Shown here in pieces: positions 7,982 to 19,416 of a DNA stretch of 64,000 nucleotides. A program made the translations under genes and the position numbers. Below the pieces are notes generated by a model that did not search any database, had not been told where the DNA came from, and saw only the letters and a program-made list of their open reading frames with translations. This stretch comes from Nitrospina sp. (GTDB lineage Bacteria > Nitrospinota > Nitrospinia > Nitrospinales > VA-1). The DNA lies in contig JABIAY010000035.1 in NCBI GenBank assembly GCA_018653085.1, forward strand, positions 1-64,000, in the 5' to 3' direction. Position 1 is the first letter of the stretch, and every line of letters begins with the position of its first letter.

Positions 7982-8275
7982 CTATGAAAAGGTGGGGGGA
8001 GCCCGGCTCGAAAAGACTGAGGAAACGCTTGTGGCAGTTCGGTCGTTCAGTTTTTGAGGAGTGAACGTTTTGAATGAAAAATTGAAAGTTTCAGCAAGCG
8101 GGGTTGTGGTATCCAGGTTCACCTGGGTCCAGCCACAACTGAAACAATCTTCGTGGGTATCCTCGTCCAGATCATGATTGTGCAAAACGGGTTCCAGTCC
8201 GGCCAACCCTGTCAGGCAAGCAATGACCAGAAGAACCAATATTTGTTGTTGCAGTTTGGTTAGAGCAGTTTTCAT
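7982..8275 (-). CDS. Small exported protein, possibly metal-related
   Basis: A 97-residue product with an N-terminal hydrophobic signal (QQILVLLVIACLTGLAG). It is followed by an acidic, His-containing stretch with a CxxC (HNHDLDEDTHEDCFSCGW) that could bind a metal ion, and a low-complexity Ser/Thr-rich tail. The layout resembles small exported proteins found beside metal transporters. I infer a role in metal binding in the periplasm because it lies on the same strand, 129 bases before the barrel protein and znuACB. The ribosome-binding site is weak. The family is not identified. Confidence 0.5.
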   Translation of the reverse strand: MKTALTKLQQQILVLLVIACLTGLAGLEPVLHNHDLDEDTHEDCFSCGWTQVNLDTTTPLAETFNFSFKTFTPQKLNDRTATSVSSVFSSRAPPTFS

Positions 8276-8325
8276 GAACTCATCAGTGGATTTGCTGGGT
8301 AGACATCTGTATTTATACTAACCTG

Positions 8326-9021
8326 TTAAATCAGCCAGAGCAAGCTGAAGGGCAGGGTGAATAAAAATAGGCCAATCAGTATGTTGACGATCTGGAATAT
8401 GAAAATGCTGTCGGTAATTGGGGCGATCATGACCTCTGTTCCGACTCTTCGTACAGCGTGTTCGATATCGGCGGAGGTGATTTCTCCCTTATCCTTTTTG
8501 TGCAGTTCTTCCACCACCTCATCCAGGAAAAAAAAGCGTAATGCCTTGAGTATGACTGCAAATAGAATTCCGGAAGAAAAACCTGCCAGGCCTCCCCGTT
8601 GTTTCAGCTTTTGGCGCAGTTCATTCCCGATCTGGTCATACTTTTCTGCCAGTTCATGTTTTGGAATATTTTTTTGAAACTTTGGGAAACGCCCAATCAC
8701 CTCGCGTGTTAACCAGTCCAACAATTCCTGTAGTCCCGACAAGGCTTCCCGCATTTTTTTGCTTAGAAGATGGAGGCTACAGGCTATCCAGCTGTGAAAC
8801 ACACCCAGGGCAAGATAACCTCCTCCTACTAGAATGAGAAGGGCTCCTTCCAACCAGATGCTCCACTCGGTGACATCGAGCACTTTGTGATCAAATACAA
8901 AGATGGCGAGAGCACCCAGAGAAAAACCCGCAACGCCGAACAAAAAAAGGTTCTTGAAGGTGCCGACCAGAAGATCTTTGAAAAATTCGATCCAGAAATC
9001 GAGGACTTGTTGTTTGTTCAT
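8326..9021 (-). CDS. Membrane protein of unknown function
   Basis: A 231-residue protein with hydrophobic segments near residues 24-43, 57-80, about 150-165 and at the C-terminus ([21 protein letters not shown]). Between the helices is a charged, amphipathic region. I do not recognise the family. Its start overlaps the stop of the DnaJ-family gene by 4 bases (ATGA), so the two are translated together and may form a unit. A chaperone-linked membrane factor is possible but unproven. Confidence 0.6.
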   Translation of the reverse strand: MNKQQVLDFWIEFFKDLLVGTFKNLFLFGVAGFSLGALAIFVFDHKVLDVTEWSIWLEGALLILVGGGYLALGVFHSWIACSLHLLSKKMREALSGLQELLDWLTREVIGRFPKFQKNIPKHELAEKYDQIGNELRQKLKQRGGLAGFSSGILFAVILKALRFFFLDEVVEELHKKDKGEITSADIEHAVRRVGTEVMIAPITDSIFIFQIVNILIGLFLFTLPFSLLWLI

Positions 9022-9872
9022 TCTTTGGTGGGACTCATTTTAGGGTCAACCTGGATGGAAAGAATCAGGTCTCCGCGTTTCCCGTCCTGAGTTTTCCCTT
9101 TCTCGCGTATGCGAAGTTTTCCGCCTGAAGGAAAATTCGGCGGGATGCGTACCATCAACTGTTCCGTATTGCCGTTAACCTGATAGGAAATTTTCTTGCG
9201 GGACCCGTTGAGAGCTTCCCCCGGGGGGATGGAAAGGCAGAAGTCCATATCCAATGGGGACTTGGATTCTTTCTTTCCGAACATTCCCTTTAAACCCTCT
9301 ACCATAGGGTTGCCGGTTTTTGTGGAGGTCGGTCCCTTTTGCTGGTTCATTTTATGTAGTGCGTACAGGGATGAGCCGACCACTTGAGCCAGCCTTAATC
9401 CCATACCAATTCTTCCAATCGGACCCGGCACCATTCTGAGAATTTTTCCCAACCCTCCTACAGCACCGCCGAAAAACAGGCTTTGGAAAAATGGGTTTCC
9501 GGAGCGAAATCCGGAGCGGCTGAACTCCCGGTTGAGCTCCTCAAAAATTTCACGGGTATTTTCACCGCGGAACATGCTGGAAAAAATGTCTTCCTGGGAA
9601 TAGCGAAAATCAGAAGACCCTGTGGCGCGCCCGGCGAGATGATCGGCTCGAAACCGGTCATACTCTTTTTTCTTTAATGGATCGCTCAATACTCCATAGG
9701 CCTCCGTGACCTCCTTGAACCTCTCTTCACTTTCAGGATCATCAGGATTGTGGTCGGGATGAAGTTCAAGAGCCAGTTGGCGAAACGATTTTTTGATCTC
9801 CTCCTGACTTGAACTTTGAGAAACTTTCAGGATGGAGTAATAGTCTTTAAATACTTTTGTTTGGCGTGACAT
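9018..9872 (-). CDS. DnaJ/CbpA-like J-domain protein
   Basis: A 284-residue protein with an N-terminal J domain (about residues 10-75: [20 protein letters not shown], then HPD within [18 protein letters not shown]). HPD is the motif that stimulates DnaK ATPase. A Gly/Phe-rich middle ([17 protein letters not shown]) follows, with no CxxCxGxG zinc repeats. The C-terminal part ([39 protein letters not shown]) matches a substrate-binding domain of the DnaJ/CbpA type. It appears to carry only one such domain, plus a mid-region hydrophobic helix that could touch membranes. It overlaps the downstream membrane-protein gene by 4 bases. Confidence 0.8.
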   Translation of the reverse strand: MSRQTKVFKDYYSILKVSQSSSQEEIKKSFRQLALELHPDHNPDDPESEERFKEVTEAYGVLSDPLKKKEYDRFRADHLAGRATGSSDFRYSQEDIFSSMFRGENTREIFEELNREFSRSGFRSGNPFFQSLFFGGAVGGLGKILRMVPGPIGRIGMGLRLAQVVGSSLYALHKMNQQKGPTSTKTGNPMVEGLKGMFGKKESKSPLDMDFCLSIPPGEALNGSRKKISYQVNGNTEQLMVRIPPNFPSGGKLRIREKGKTQDGKRGDLILSIQVDPKMSPTKE

Positions 9873-9878
9873 GGGTGC

Positions 9879-10412
9879 TTACATTCCCAGTTTCTGGGGA
9901 TAGATGGCTTCTGCCACCTCAGGGCCTTCCAGCCGGGTTTTGTGTTTCGTGGTGGATATCAGGTAGGTCTCGTCCGAATGCAGGCGTTGCTCCAGATTTT
10001 CAAAATGAACTTTAATAGGTTTGGATGAAATATCTTCATCCAATTTCTGCGGGGCGATTATAAAATGTTTTTCCCCTAGTACATCCCGGTACTTGCGTTT
10101 CATATTCATTTTATAGGACTGGTAACCTGGAAGAACCTCTGCGCCGGCATAGGGCGTTTCGTTCAAAACTTTATAGTGATCAGGAATATAAACATTGGCA
10201 AAATAGTCGGAGCCGAGGGAATGATGAACCGTAGTCTTGACCTTCAAAATCCTCAGGTTCTCCTCAGTAGGAATCATATCCATTTTTACCCAATAGGCCC
10301 GGTCGTGAAAATTAAGGTTTTCAAGAAATACGATGCCATACAAGGCGTTAAACTTGAATTGCAAAAAAATGCCTAAAAATACCCACCCAAAGACTCTCCA
10401 GAATTTTCTCAC
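9879..10412 (-). CDS. Hypothetical protein with N-terminal membrane anchor
   Basis: A 177-residue protein with an N-terminal hydrophobic segment (VFGWVFLGIFLQF) preceded by basic residues, so it is exported or membrane-anchored. The rest is a mixed alpha/beta soluble domain rich in Tyr and Lys, without recognised motifs. It ends 6 bases before the J-domain gene and is probably the first gene of that three-gene operon. No function can be assigned. Confidence 0.55.
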   Translation of the reverse strand: MRKFWRVFGWVFLGIFLQFKFNALYGIVFLENLNFHDRAYWVKMDMIPTEENLRILKVKTTVHHSLGSDYFANVYIPDHYKVLNETPYAGAEVLPGYQSYKMNMKRKYRDVLGEKHFIIAPQKLDEDISSKPIKVHFENLEQRLHSDETYLISTTKHKTRLEGPEVAEAIYPQKLGM

Positions 10413-10610
10413 TGCGATAAACCTCGTCCCTTTTTGATCTTTAATTGAGAAGGGCAGAATTGTACCCTTTAATACTCCTTCGGCAAATTATTATCCGGAA
10501 ATCATCGCAGAAAAGCAACTGGGTGTGAGGCTCGGAGTCACGAAATACACGGACTGATTGTGTGGAAATATTAATTTACACGATTGTGACCAATTATTGG
10601 TAGCGAACGG

Positions 10611-10640
10611 TTGACAGATTTACACTTAAAATGGTAGAAA
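10611..10640 (+). promoter_or_regulatory. Candidate sigma-70 promoter upstream of the first chemoreceptor
   Basis: TTGACA at 10611-10616 is followed after 18 bases by TAGAAA. It lies in the 369-base gap between divergent genes, about 140 bases upstream of the ATG at 10782. The rest of that gap is AT-rich and shows no gene. Confidence 0.35.
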
Positions 10641-10781
10641 TTCCGCTTCTTGTGCACAAATGGGATATTAGAATTACACGGATTTTTTTGGCCCTGACTG
10701 TTCGTGTTTATTTTGAAACTCTTGTCACTTTTAAGATGATCACTCGTTAAAAACACTGAACGACTACCCGGAGCCCTTGAG

Positions 10782-13262
10782 ATGAAAACCTTGACCATTC
10801 AACAGAAAGTATATGGTGCTATTGCCATCTTGTCTCTTTTGGTGATTGCTTCCGGTTTTGTGATTGATCATTTTTCATCCAAAATTGCGAGAGATACAGA
10901 TGTTATTGAGGCTCTGGGACGTCAAAGAATGCTTTCCCAGGCAATGGGAAAAGCGGCCTTTGGGTATGCCATGGCCCAGGGTCGCTTAAAAACTATAGAG
11001 AACAAAACCCTGGCGTTGAACTCTTACATTACAAATATGCGGGGTGCTTACGCCAAGTCAATTATTAAAACCGCAAAATCCGTTAAGCTGGCTATCAGTA
11101 TGGATCCTGAGGGGGAGCCGCATCCTGCCGTACCTTTTCCTGCAACCTTTACCAGGGTGGTCAATGAGAAGTTTGGTAAAACCAGCGATTTGACAGTGAA
11201 TATTATTTCAGAGCAACCGATCAATCCCGCTCAAAATTTAAAATCGGACAGTGACCGGGCGGCCAATGATTTTTTAAAGCAAAACCCGGATAAAATTTTT
11301 ACCCGGACTTTTGAAGAAAACGGAAAGCTTTATGTTGGCATGTATACGGCTGACCTGGCTGTAGTGCCTGTCTGTGCGAGTTGTCATTCCAAGATGATGG
11401 GGAAGGATTTTAAAGTAGGGGATATGCTGGGTATTCGTAGTTATAAAACGGTTTTTTCTGAAGATATTGCTATCGGAAAAGCTGAATTGCATGTCCAGCT
11501 GGATGAATACGAAAACGCAAAAAAAGTATTTACTCAAACCTTACAGGCCGCAAAAAGCGGAGGAGAGTATCCTGCCAACCTGGAAATGACAAAAACGGCA
11601 AGGTTGGAGGCCATTGAGGATCCAGATGTACGGAATTTAATTACCGTGATTGAAAAACAGTTTGCAAAATTTTCCCGGTCTGTGGATAGTCTCGTCAAAT
11701 CAGAGGTGAACTCTCCCCCTTACCGTAAGGCGCAGGTTGATATCCAGACTGGCTCGAATGAGCTTCGAAGAGAGAGCCACGAATTGGTCAGCCTTTATCG
11801 TACTCATATCAATGACCTGAATCGGCGCAATATGGATTGGGCTAATACGGGTTCTGGACTGTTGGCACTGGTGATTCAAATAGGAATCGCTCTGTTCCTG
11901 ACGAAAGTGGTCATTCGTCCTATCCAGCGCACCTCCGCGGTATTAAGTCACACGGCCCAAGGTGACTTGAAGCAGGAAAGACTGCTGGTCACTTCTGACG
12001 ATGAAGTAGGGGTATTGAGTCAGTCCTGCAACACATTAGTTGAAGGGCTACAGAACTTCATCCGATATTCAGAGGAAATTCTGGCGGGAAAAAGTAGTCG
12101 ATCTGAGTTTGGCTTGAAGGGAGAGTTTGAAAGTTCCCTGGAAAGAATGGTTCAGCAGGGAGAAGAAAAGAAAAAGGCGGAAGAAAGAGAAAGAATGCTG
12201 GCCATCGAAACCCAGGAAAAAGAACGCCAAGAAGTCCATGAACAGGAAGAGAGACAAAAGCGGGAGAAGCAAGAGGTTCAGGAAAGGCAGGAAAAAGAAA
12301 GAAAATTAGCTAACGAGCTTCAGGCCAAGGTGGATAGCATGCTCGAAGTTGTTAGTGCCGCGGCTCAGGGGGACCTCACGAAAAGTGTTCCGGTAAAGGG
12401 GAGTGATGCCATCGGACAGATGGGAGAGGGACTCGGCGCTTTTTTTGAAGATTTGAGAGGCAGTATTTCCAAAATGGCTAAAACCGCGCAATCCCTGGGA
12501 GAATCCTCGACAGAATTGTCTTCGGTCAGTCAGCAAATGGCGGGTAACGCTGGTGAAACCTCCGCCCAGGCCAATGTGGTTTCCGCCGCTTCCGAGGAAA
12601 TCAGTCGAAACGTGCAGACGGTAGCCACCGGGACCGAAGAGATGAGCGCGAGTATCAAAGAGATATCAAGTAATGCCCAGGAAGCGGCAAGGGTGGCGGG
12701 TTCAGCGGTTAAAGTGGCCGAGACCACCAATGAAACCGTTGGTAAACTGGGAGAAAGCAGTGCGGAAATTGGAGAGGTTGTCAAGGTGATCAATTCCATT
12801 GCCGAGCAAACCAACCTGCTGGCGTTGAACGCGACCATTGAAGCGGCTCGGGCAGGGGAGGCGGGGAAAGGCTTTGCCGTTGTTGCCAACGAGGTCAAGG
12901 AACTGGCTAACCAGACCGCAAGAGCCACCGAGGAGATAGGCGGGAAAATCCAGGCCATTCAGACCGACGCCAAGAGCGCGGTAGACGCCATTGGTGAAAT
13001 CAGTATGGTTATCAATCAGATCAACGATATCTCCAACACGATTGCCAGCGCAGTTGAAGAACAAACTGCGACGACATCCGAAATTGGCCGGAATGTTAAC
13101 GAAGCGGCCAAGGGCAGTTCCGAAATCAATCAAAATATTGCTGGCGTGGCCCAGGCGGCAGAAAATACTTCCGCCGGGGTCAGCCAGACTCAAAAAGCCG
13201 CAGAACAATTACTCGCCATGGCCAGCGACCTGAAAAACCTGGTTGGTCAGTTTAAATACTAG
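10782..13262 (+). CDS. Methyl-accepting chemotaxis protein with c-heme DUF3365 sensor domain
   Basis: An 826-residue chemoreceptor. TM1 is about residues 11-29 and is followed by a PilJ/NarX-like segment ([14 protein letters not shown]). Next comes a periplasmic DUF3365 (Tll0287-like) domain with a covalent haem motif, CASCH, at residues 198-202. A second helical stretch leads to TM2 (about 360-378), then HAMP, then a Gln/Glu/Arg-rich coiled coil (about 465-510) and the cytoplasmic signalling hairpin with the conserved tip [19 protein letters not shown]. It should send redox or ligand (NO, CO, O2 are possibilities) information to a CheA complex not in this window. GGAG lies 10 bases before the ATG. 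It is followed by two relatives, suggesting local duplication. Confidence 0.88.
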   Translation: MKTLTIQQKVYGAIAILSLLVIASGFVIDHFSSKIARDTDVIEALGRQRMLSQAMGKAAFGYAMAQGRLKTIENKTLALNSYITNMRGAYAKSIIKTAKSVKLAISMDPEGEPHPAVPFPATFTRVVNEKFGKTSDLTVNIISEQPINPAQNLKSDSDRAANDFLKQNPDKIFTRTFEENGKLYVGMYTADLAVVPVCASCHSKMMGKDFKVGDMLGIRSYKTVFSEDIAIGKAELHVQLDEYENAKKVFTQTLQAAKSGGEYPANLEMTKTARLEAIEDPDVRNLITVIEKQFAKFSRSVDSLVKSEVNSPPYRKAQVDIQTGSNELRRESHELVSLYRTHINDLNRRNMDWANTGSGLLALVIQIGIALFLTKVVIRPIQRTSAVLSHTAQGDLKQERLLVTSDDEVGVLSQSCNTLVEGLQNFIRYSEEILAGKSSRSEFGLKGEFESSLERMVQQGEEKKKAEERERMLAIETQEKERQEVHEQEERQKREKQEVQERQEKERKLANELQAKVDSMLEVVSAAAQGDLTKSVPVKGSDAIGQMGEGLGAFFEDLRGSISKMAKTAQSLGESSTELSSVSQQMAGNAGETSAQANVVSAASEEISRNVQTVATGTEEMSASIKEISSNAQEAARVAGSAVKVAETTNETVGKLGESSAEIGEVVKVINSIAEQTNLLALNATIEAARAGEAGKGFAVVANEVKELANQTARATEEIGGKIQAIQTDAKSAVDAIGEISMVINQINDISNTIASAVEEQTATTSEIGRNVNEAAKGSSEINQNIAGVAQAAENTSAGVSQTQKAAEQLLAMASDLKNLVGQFKY

Positions 13263-13440
13263 CCCCTTGGCAGGGGAGGCAGATAGCAGAGACTCGTCAA
13301 GCTAAGAGTATCGTTGCTGAAAGTACATGGCATTCTGCCGTAGCAGTTATGACCTCTTCACCACCCTTCATGTTTCGCATGGGGTAAATTAGCAATAGCC
13401 CTGCTAGCGGACAACAACTCACCCCGGCAGATAAAGTGCC
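13262..13440 (-). repeat. Diverged copy C of the dispersed intergenic repeat
   Basis: On the minus strand this stretch contains CAGCAACGATACTCTTAGC followed by CTGCCTCCCCTGCCAAGGGG. It aligns loosely with the middle and right end of copy A. The left arm is not clear. It directly follows the stop codon of the first chemoreceptor, but in the opposite orientation to the other copies. Confidence 0.35.
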
Positions 13441-13527
13441 TGCCAGTAGTCACACGCTTGGTGGTTCCTCCCTCTCAATACTTCTTGTTGTACAAAATCC
13501 CATTTTTTTACAGGTATTTTTTTTTGC

Positions 13528-13555
13528 TTGCCTAAATAGTGTCTTAGTGTATAGT
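13528..13555 (+). promoter_or_regulatory. Sigma-70-like promoter of the second chemoreceptor
   Basis: TTGCCT at 13528 and TATAGT at 13550 are separated by 16 bases, about 150 bases upstream of the ATG at 13704. The 440-base gap holds this promoter and the diverged repeat; no protein is evident in it. Confidence 0.45.
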
Positions 13556-13703
13556 CCGTCTACCGCCACTGAATTACATTGGATTGCATTGATTATTAAT
13601 TGGGGCGGCATTGTCTTTTTTTCTGACTACCAAATAAAGGGTAGGGTTTTGTCGCTGGATTTTTGATTTACTTATCAAGCAATAGCATTCGGGGAGGCTA
13701 ACA

Positions 13704-16157
13704 ATGAACGAAGATATTTTAAAACAACATTTGGGAAAAATCATGTTCTCCATTGTAGGAATTTTGGGGATCAGTCTTGTTGGTTTGATCATTTATATCT
13801 CCAATGCGAGCTTGAGTAATACCATCAACGCCAGTAAAGAGAATGCGGTTTCCATCATCGATCAATATAAAACCCTGCGTGGATATTATGTGAAAAGCAT
13901 CATCAAGAAGGTTAAAGCCAATGAGACGGGCTTGAAAATTTCTTACGATCATAAAAAAATGAAGGATGGCATTCCGCTTCCCGCCACCTTGATTCACGAT
14001 ATGAGTGAACTGCTGAGTAAAAAAAGTGGAGAAAATGTCAAATTAAAACTTTATAGCGAATACCCCTTCCCGAACAGGGCGGATCGGAAACTGGATGAGT
14101 TTGGCAAACAGGCGATGGCATTTTTCAAGAATGAGCCTGACTCTCCATTTGTGAAGCAGGAAAAATACGAGGGCATGGATGTGGTTCGCGTTGCGGTGGC
14201 AGACAAAATGATCGCCAAAGCCTGTGTGAACTGCCACAACAGCCGACACGATACTCCCAAAAATGATTGGAAGCTGAACGATGTCCGGGGCGTGCTGGAA
14301 GTCATTTCTCCCATCAGTAGTCAGCTTGCCAATAACAGTTCCATGCTGAACAAGGTGATCGGCATAACTTTGTTTGCGGTAGCCCTTGTAGTCCTGATGG
14401 TAGCCGGGATCTGGTTTTTCATGAAATCAATGAAGAGGACCGAAACCGAGACGGCGAAAATCGTATCGATGATGGAAAATACCACCAGTGCCACCCTTTT
14501 CGCCGACAGGAATTTTGACATTCAATATATTAATCCTGAGTCGCAAAGGCTACTCGAAAAGTTGAGGGATGTTCTGCCTGTTAAACCGGATCAGATATTC
14601 GGCCAGTCCATGGATATTTTTCACAAAAATCCTGCGGCACAGAGAAAAATTTTGGAAGACCCGAGAAACCTGCCTTACAGCGCCACGGTTATCGTTGGGG
14701 TGGAGACGATTACCCTGACGGCCAGTGCGGTCATCGACCAGAACAATAATTACCTGGGGCCGATGATTTCCTGGGAAGTTGTGACAGAGAAAGTGAAAGC
14801 CGACCAGGCAATGGCGCAAATTGTGGGACTGGTCGAAAACAATCCTGTCAACATGATGTACGCCGATAAGGACTTGAATTTGGCCTACCTCAACCCAGCT
14901 GGTCAAGCTGTCTTAAAAACTGTGGAAAATGTGATCGGCATAAAAGTGGATGATATGGTGGGTAAATCTATAGATGTGTTCCATAAGAACCCTGCCGGAG
15001 CCAGGAAAATTCTCTCGGACCCGAGAAACCTTCCCCACAGGGCAGAGATTATGGTGGGCGAAGCCACTCTCGATTTGTTGGTATCCGCTCTTTACGATGA
15101 CGAGCAAAACTATCTTGGGCCGATGGTCACCTGGGAAAACATCACCGAGAAGCTTCAGAAAGAACAGGAAACCCGTGATCTGATTGAAAGAGACCGCCAG
15201 CAGGCTGAAGACTTGCAACATAAGGTTGATGGCATGCTGGTGGTGGTGGACTCTGCCGCACAAGGCGACTTGACCAATGCTATTGAGGTCAAGGGAGAGG
15301 ATGCCATTGGCAAGATGGGAGAAGGACTCAATAAGTTTCTTACCGATATGCGGGGCAATGTTTCCAGCATAGCCGATATGGCAAAAAACCTTGCGGGTTC
15401 CTCTGAAGAAATGAATGCGGTGAGCCAGGAAATGGCGGGTAATGCCGAGGAAACCACAGCCCAGGCAAACGTAGTATCTGCCGCATCGACAGAGATCAGC
15501 AAGAATGTTCAAACGGTGGCCACCGGAGCAGAAGAAATGGGGGCCAGTATCAAGGAAATTGCCCAGAATGCCAACGAAGCGGCAAGGGTGGCTGGCAGTG
15601 CTGTGAAAGTTGCGGAAACCGCCAATGATACGGTCGGGAAACTGGGCCAGAGCAGTGCCGAAATTGGTCAGGTGATCAAGGTCATTACCTCGATTGCGGA
15701 ACAGACCAATCTACTGGCCCTTAACGCCACCATTGAGGCGGCCCGGGCAGGGGAGGCTGGAAAAGGCTTTGCGGTGGTTGCCAACGAGGTTAAAGAACTG
15801 GCCAATCAAACTGCGCAAGCGACCGATGAGATCAGTTCAAAAATCCAGGCGATCCAGACGGATACGGAAGGCGCGGTTGGAGCGATCGAAGAAATCAGCA
15901 AGGTGATCAACCAGATCAACGATATCTCCAATACCATTGCCAGTGCGGTGGAGGAACAAACGGCCACGACAGCTGAAATCAGCCGCAATGTCAATGAAGC
16001 GGCAACAGGGTCGGATGAGATCGCCCGTAATATTTCCGGGGTGGCTCAAGCCGCTCAGGATACCTCAGCAGGGATCGGTAGAAACCAGGCCGCCGCCAAT
16101 GAATTAGCCAATATGGCAGATGAATTGCAAAAACTGGTTAGCCGGTTCAAATACTAA
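13704..16157 (+). CDS. Methyl-accepting chemotaxis protein with c-heme DUF3365 and twin PAS-like domains
   Basis: An 817-residue receptor. TM1 is about residues 12-34. The periplasmic DUF3365-type domain has its haem motif CVNCH at residues 174-178, and TM2 is about 220-245. There is no obvious HAMP. Instead two PAS-like repeats of about 115 residues follow (each with DxFHKNP..A..KIL and DPRNLP). The C-terminal signalling domain carries the [19 protein letters not shown] tip. The product probably combines a periplasmic haem signal with a second cytoplasmic one. GGGGAGG lies about 8 bases before the ATG. The signalling domain is very similar to those of its two neighbours, as expected for paralogues. 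Confidence 0.88.
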   Translation: MNEDILKQHLGKIMFSIVGILGISLVGLIIYISNASLSNTINASKENAVSIIDQYKTLRGYYVKSIIKKVKANETGLKISYDHKKMKDGIPLPATLIHDMSELLSKKSGENVKLKLYSEYPFPNRADRKLDEFGKQAMAFFKNEPDSPFVKQEKYEGMDVVRVAVADKMIAKACVNCHNSRHDTPKNDWKLNDVRGVLEVISPISSQLANNSSMLNKVIGITLFAVALVVLMVAGIWFFMKSMKRTETETAKIVSMMENTTSATLFADRNFDIQYINPESQRLLEKLRDVLPVKPDQIFGQSMDIFHKNPAAQRKILEDPRNLPYSATVIVGVETITLTASAVIDQNNNYLGPMISWEVVTEKVKADQAMAQIVGLVENNPVNMMYADKDLNLAYLNPAGQAVLKTVENVIGIKVDDMVGKSIDVFHKNPAGARKILSDPRNLPHRAEIMVGEATLDLLVSALYDDEQNYLGPMVTWENITEKLQKEQETRDLIERDRQQAEDLQHKVDGMLVVVDSAAQGDLTNAIEVKGEDAIGKMGEGLNKFLTDMRGNVSSIADMAKNLAGSSEEMNAVSQEMAGNAEETTAQANVVSAASTEISKNVQTVATGAEEMGASIKEIAQNANEAARVAGSAVKVAETANDTVGKLGQSSAEIGQVIKVITSIAEQTNLLALNATIEAARAGEAGKGFAVVANEVKELANQTAQATDEISSKIQAIQTDTEGAVGAIEEISKVINQINDISNTIASAVEEQTATTAEISRNVNEAATGSDEIARNISGVAQAAQDTSAGIGRNQAAANELANMADELQKLVSRFKY

Positions 16158-16184
16158 AGTTCCGAGCAAACTTGCAGATTTAAG

Positions 16185-16234
16185 AGCCCCGGTGAGGTGG
16201 GTACAAGCGTATCCAACCTGTCGGGGGCCTTTTT
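16185..16234 (+). terminator. Probable intrinsic terminator after the second chemoreceptor
   Basis: An imperfect hairpin (GCCCCGGTGAGGTGG against CCAACCTGTCGGGGGC) with a loop of about 12 bases is followed by CCTTTTT. It lies 28 bases downstream of the stop codon at 16157. Confidence 0.55.
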
Positions 16235-16311
16235 AGGCACTCTTTTTGAAAAGTCCGTGTTCCAATCGTAATAACTTTTACTGTTTCTGTGAAAAAAGTT
16301 GCTAAATACAA

Positions 16312-16340
16312 TTGACATACCTATAGTGTAGTAATAATCC
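16312..16340 (+). promoter_or_regulatory. Candidate sigma-70 promoter of the sensor-receptor pair
   Basis: A perfect TTGACA at 16312 is followed after 17 bases by TAATCC within TAATAATCC, about 115 bases upstream of the DUF3365 gene. It lies beyond the terminator, so this pair can be transcribed on its own. Confidence 0.4.
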
Positions 16341-16456
16341 TACATTGTTGCCGGGCGTGTTGTCAGGCTGAAATATATTTGTTCCATAAGTAAGATCGGG
16401 AAGTTCCGGTAATGCTGGTACTTTCAAACCTGTAAAATTATTTGGAGGGAGATATT

Positions 16457-17227
16457 ATGGGAAGGAATAGGTATTTCACAAAAACCCTGCCTTTTGGTTT
16501 GGCGCTCTTTATCGTGTCGCTTTTCTTTTCGGTTCCTGCGGCTACCGCTTTATCCGATGCTGATAAAACCGCTATCGGAACGGAAATCACCACGATTTAC
16601 CGGGCCGCACGCGGTGTTATCGCCAAAAGCCAGAAATTGATCAATGATGCTTCAAAAGGGGATAAAGGACTTTCTGCAGATGCGGTCATCGCAAAAACAA
16701 AAGAAAACTATAAAAAAGCAACAGGTGGCGATTTCAAAATGGCCGATGCCGGAAGCCTGAAGGGACAAACCCAGGCGGCGTTGATAGATGCCATCAAGAA
16801 TGTCATGAACGATGCCCAGTCACTGATCAATGAAAAGGGTAAAGGATTAAAAGGATTTCTCCCTGCAATATTTGCCAAACAGATGGGAGATGGTTTCAAT
16901 AAAAACATTAGTGGCAAAGCTTATATCAAACTGACGGCGCCCAAAAGTTATGTGAGGAACCGGGCCAACCGCCCAGACAAATGGGAAGCCAATGTCATTG
17001 AAAAAATGTTCAAGAGTGCGGGTTATGAGAAGAATAAAGTTCATACTGAAAACGCCAAGCATAAAGGCAAGGATGCGTTTCGACTCATACTTCCTGAGTA
17101 TTACAAAAAAGCCTGCCTGAATTGCCACGGTGAACCCAAAGGTGAGAAGGACATTACCGGTGGTAAAAAGGAAGGTGGCAAGCTGGGTGAGTTGGGTGGA
17201 GCCATCAGCTTTGTGATTTATAACTAG
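16457..17227 (+). CDS. Periplasmic c-type haem DUF3365 (Tll0287-like) protein
   Basis: A 256-residue exported protein with a signal peptide ([21 protein letters not shown]) and a DUF3365 domain ending in a haem-binding CLNCH at residues 220-224. The domain is the same type that is fused inside the two upstream chemoreceptors, including the conserved [11 protein letters not shown] stretch. It is probably a soluble periplasmic haem sensor. GGAGGGAG is well placed before the ATG at 16457; the longer frame from a TTG at 16442 would include this ribosome-binding site and is rejected. The downstream chemoreceptor starts 20 bases later and lacks its own haem domain, so the two probably work as a pair. 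Confidence 0.82.
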   Translation: MGRNRYFTKTLPFGLALFIVSLFFSVPAATALSDADKTAIGTEITTIYRAARGVIAKSQKLINDASKGDKGLSADAVIAKTKENYKKATGGDFKMADAGSLKGQTQAALIDAIKNVMNDAQSLINEKGKGLKGFLPAIFAKQMGDGFNKNISGKAYIKLTAPKSYVRNRANRPDKWEANVIEKMFKSAGYEKNKVHTENAKHKGKDAFRLILPEYYKKACLNCHGEPKGEKDITGGKKEGGKLGELGGAISFVIYN

Positions 17228-17247
17228 AAAAAGGGGGGCGATTCGCT

Positions 17248-19203
17248 ATGAAGGGCTTTAATTTAAACATAGGAGCAAAAATCATACTGCTCAACGGTTT
17301 TGTTCTCCTTTTGTTGGCCGGATCTCTCCTTTATATTTTTAGCGAACTGGGTAAAGCGAATGCTGTGATCCAGGAACAGCAGGACACTATGGCGCATCTG
17401 GAGGCGGTTAGCACCGCCTCCAGTACTTTTTCACAATTGCGTTATTGGATGACAGATCTGGCGGTGAGCTGGCAGAATGAAGCCGAAGACAACGCTATGG
17501 CCAATAAGGCAAAACTGGATAAAATTTTAAAAGGTTTAAAGAAATCGGAACCTAAGTTGGTGGCTAAAATCCAGCCCAAGGTCGAGAATTTCACAGAAAA
17601 ACTGATGTCCTCGGTTGATGCTTATATCGATGAAAACCGTGTGCTGGGCAATTCCATGGTTTCCGATGGACGTAGTGAAGCTGTAAGTATTGATGAGGAA
17701 TTGAACAAGTTATTGTTGAAATCAAAAACCAGTGTTCATGCAGCGGGTAAAAGGGTGGTGGAAGCCAACGCCGCAATTCGAAATGTTTCCCTTATTTTAA
17801 TCGTTGTAGCCATTGTTTCTGGAGCTATTTTTTCCATTATGTTTTCACGTAACATCGCTAGAAGGCTTCAGAGACTTATGGTGTCCATGAAGACCATAGC
17901 TGAAGGCGATTTGAAGCAGGAAAACCTGGTCATTGAATCCACGGATGAAATTGGCCAACTGGGAATGGCCTATAACGATATGACCGATTCCATGCAACAG
18001 ATTGCCCGGCAGGCTGAAGACATTGCGGCAGGTAAGTTGGATGGGAATTATGATTTGAAAGGAGACCTGGCTGTTGCGTTCGAAAAAATGACTGAAGAGT
18101 TGGAGGAAAAGAAAAAGTCAGACGAAAGAGAAAGAGAACAGGCTATCGAACGCCAGGAAAAAGAGCGTCAGGAAGCTCAGGACTTGCAGGAAAGGCAGGA
18201 ACGTGAGCAACGCGAGATTCAGAAAAGACAGGAGCAGGAAAGAAAAGTGGCTCAGGAACTTCAGCATAATGTGGATAGCATGCTTGAAGTTGTTACCGCC
18301 GCCGCCGGAGGTGATCTCACCCAGGAAATTACAGTCAATGGAGATGATGCCATCGGTCAAATGGGCAGTGGGTTAAAGGCTTTTTTTGATAATCTCAGGA
18401 AGAATATTAAACAGATGGCTACCACGGCCCAGACTCTGGCTTCCTCTTCAGAGGAGATGACCTCAGTCAGTCAGGAAATGGCTGGAACGGCTGAAGAAAC
18501 TTCGGCCCAGGCCAATGTTGTTTCGGCCGCCTCCCATGAGGTTAGCAAAAACGTGCAAACAGTTGCTACGGGAACGGAGGAAATGGAATCCAGCATCAAG
18601 GAGATTGCTCAAAATGCTAATGAAGCGGCAAGAGTAGCCGCATCGGCGGTTCAGGTTGCTGATTCTGCGAATACCACGATTTCAAAATTAGGTGAAAGTA
18701 GTGCTGAAGTGGGGCAGGTCGTCAAGGTAATCACTTCCATTGCAGAACAAACCAACCTTCTGGCCTTGAATGCCACCATCGAAGCCGCGAGGGCCGGTGA
18801 AGCGGGTAAAGGTTTTGCGGTGGTTGCCAATGAGGTTAAAGAACTGGCCACCCAAACTGCGAGAGCCACCGATGAGATCAGTTCCAAAATTCAGGCTATC
18901 CAAAATGATACGGGCAGTGCCGTTGATGCGATAGGGGAAATCAGCATGATCATCAACCAGATCAATGATATTTCCAATACCATTGCCAGTGCTGTTGAAG
19001 AACAGACTGCAACCACGGCTGAGATTGGTCGTAATGTGGGTGAGGCCGCGCAAGGCACTACTGAAATCACCGAGAATATCAACGGTGTGGCTCAGGCCGC
19101 CAAAGACACCTCGCAGGGAATTGGTCAGACTCAGACTGCTGGCAACGAACTGGCAAAAATGGCTGCGGACCTGCAAACTCTGGTAAGCCAATTTAAATAT
19201 TGA
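17248..19203 (+). CDS. Methyl-accepting chemotaxis protein, four-helix-type sensor
   Basis: A 651-residue receptor. TM1 is about residues 11-31, and the periplasmic part of about 145 residues is all-helical. TM2 is about 179-197 and is followed by HAMP, a long Gln/Glu/Arg coiled coil (about 285-340, repeated QERQE and EKERQE) and the signalling hairpin ([19 protein letters not shown]). There is no CxxCH. It shares the coiled coil and signalling domain with the first chemoreceptor. The preceding c-haem DUF3365 protein lies only 20 bases upstream, so I infer that it signals through this receptor. AAGGGGGG precedes the ATG. Confidence 0.86.
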   Translation: MKGFNLNIGAKIILLNGFVLLLLAGSLLYIFSELGKANAVIQEQQDTMAHLEAVSTASSTFSQLRYWMTDLAVSWQNEAEDNAMANKAKLDKILKGLKKSEPKLVAKIQPKVENFTEKLMSSVDAYIDENRVLGNSMVSDGRSEAVSIDEELNKLLLKSKTSVHAAGKRVVEANAAIRNVSLILIVVAIVSGAIFSIMFSRNIARRLQRLMVSMKTIAEGDLKQENLVIESTDEIGQLGMAYNDMTDSMQQIARQAEDIAAGKLDGNYDLKGDLAVAFEKMTEELEEKKKSDEREREQAIERQEKERQEAQDLQERQEREQREIQKRQEQERKVAQELQHNVDSMLEVVTAAAGGDLTQEITVNGDDAIGQMGSGLKAFFDNLRKNIKQMATTAQTLASSSEEMTSVSQEMAGTAEETSAQANVVSAASHEVSKNVQTVATGTEEMESSIKEIAQNANEAARVAASAVQVADSANTTISKLGESSAEVGQVVKVITSIAEQTNLLALNATIEAARAGEAGKGFAVVANEVKELATQTARATDEISSKIQAIQNDTGSAVDAIGEISMIINQINDISNTIASAVEEQTATTAEIGRNVGEAAQGTTEITENINGVAQAAKDTSQGIGQTQTAGNELAKMAADLQTLVSQFKY

Positions 19204-19416
19204 TTTGAACAACAACCATATCTTGATCCTCGCGGAATCGGCATAATAGCTGGTTTCGCAAGGTTTCCTACGATTTATCCCAACCTTCTTTTAAAGCTTG
19301 AAAACCCGCATCGATTTTATTACATTGCGCCCTTCCACTTACCATTAAATAATTCGTAAAAACCCTGTAGATTTTATAGACTGAGGGCAATTGGGAATTT
19401 TTCAGGAAGGACGACC

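Noticed and set aside
13436-13666. 76-codon hydrophobic frame upstream of the second chemoreceptor
   Set aside because: It spans the promoter and a repeat remnant, has no ribosome-binding site and no family resemblance.
14400-15200. Direct repeats as a possible CRISPR-like or recent DNA repeat
   Set aside because: The repeat is the pair of PAS-like domains within the coding sequence, diverged at the DNA level.
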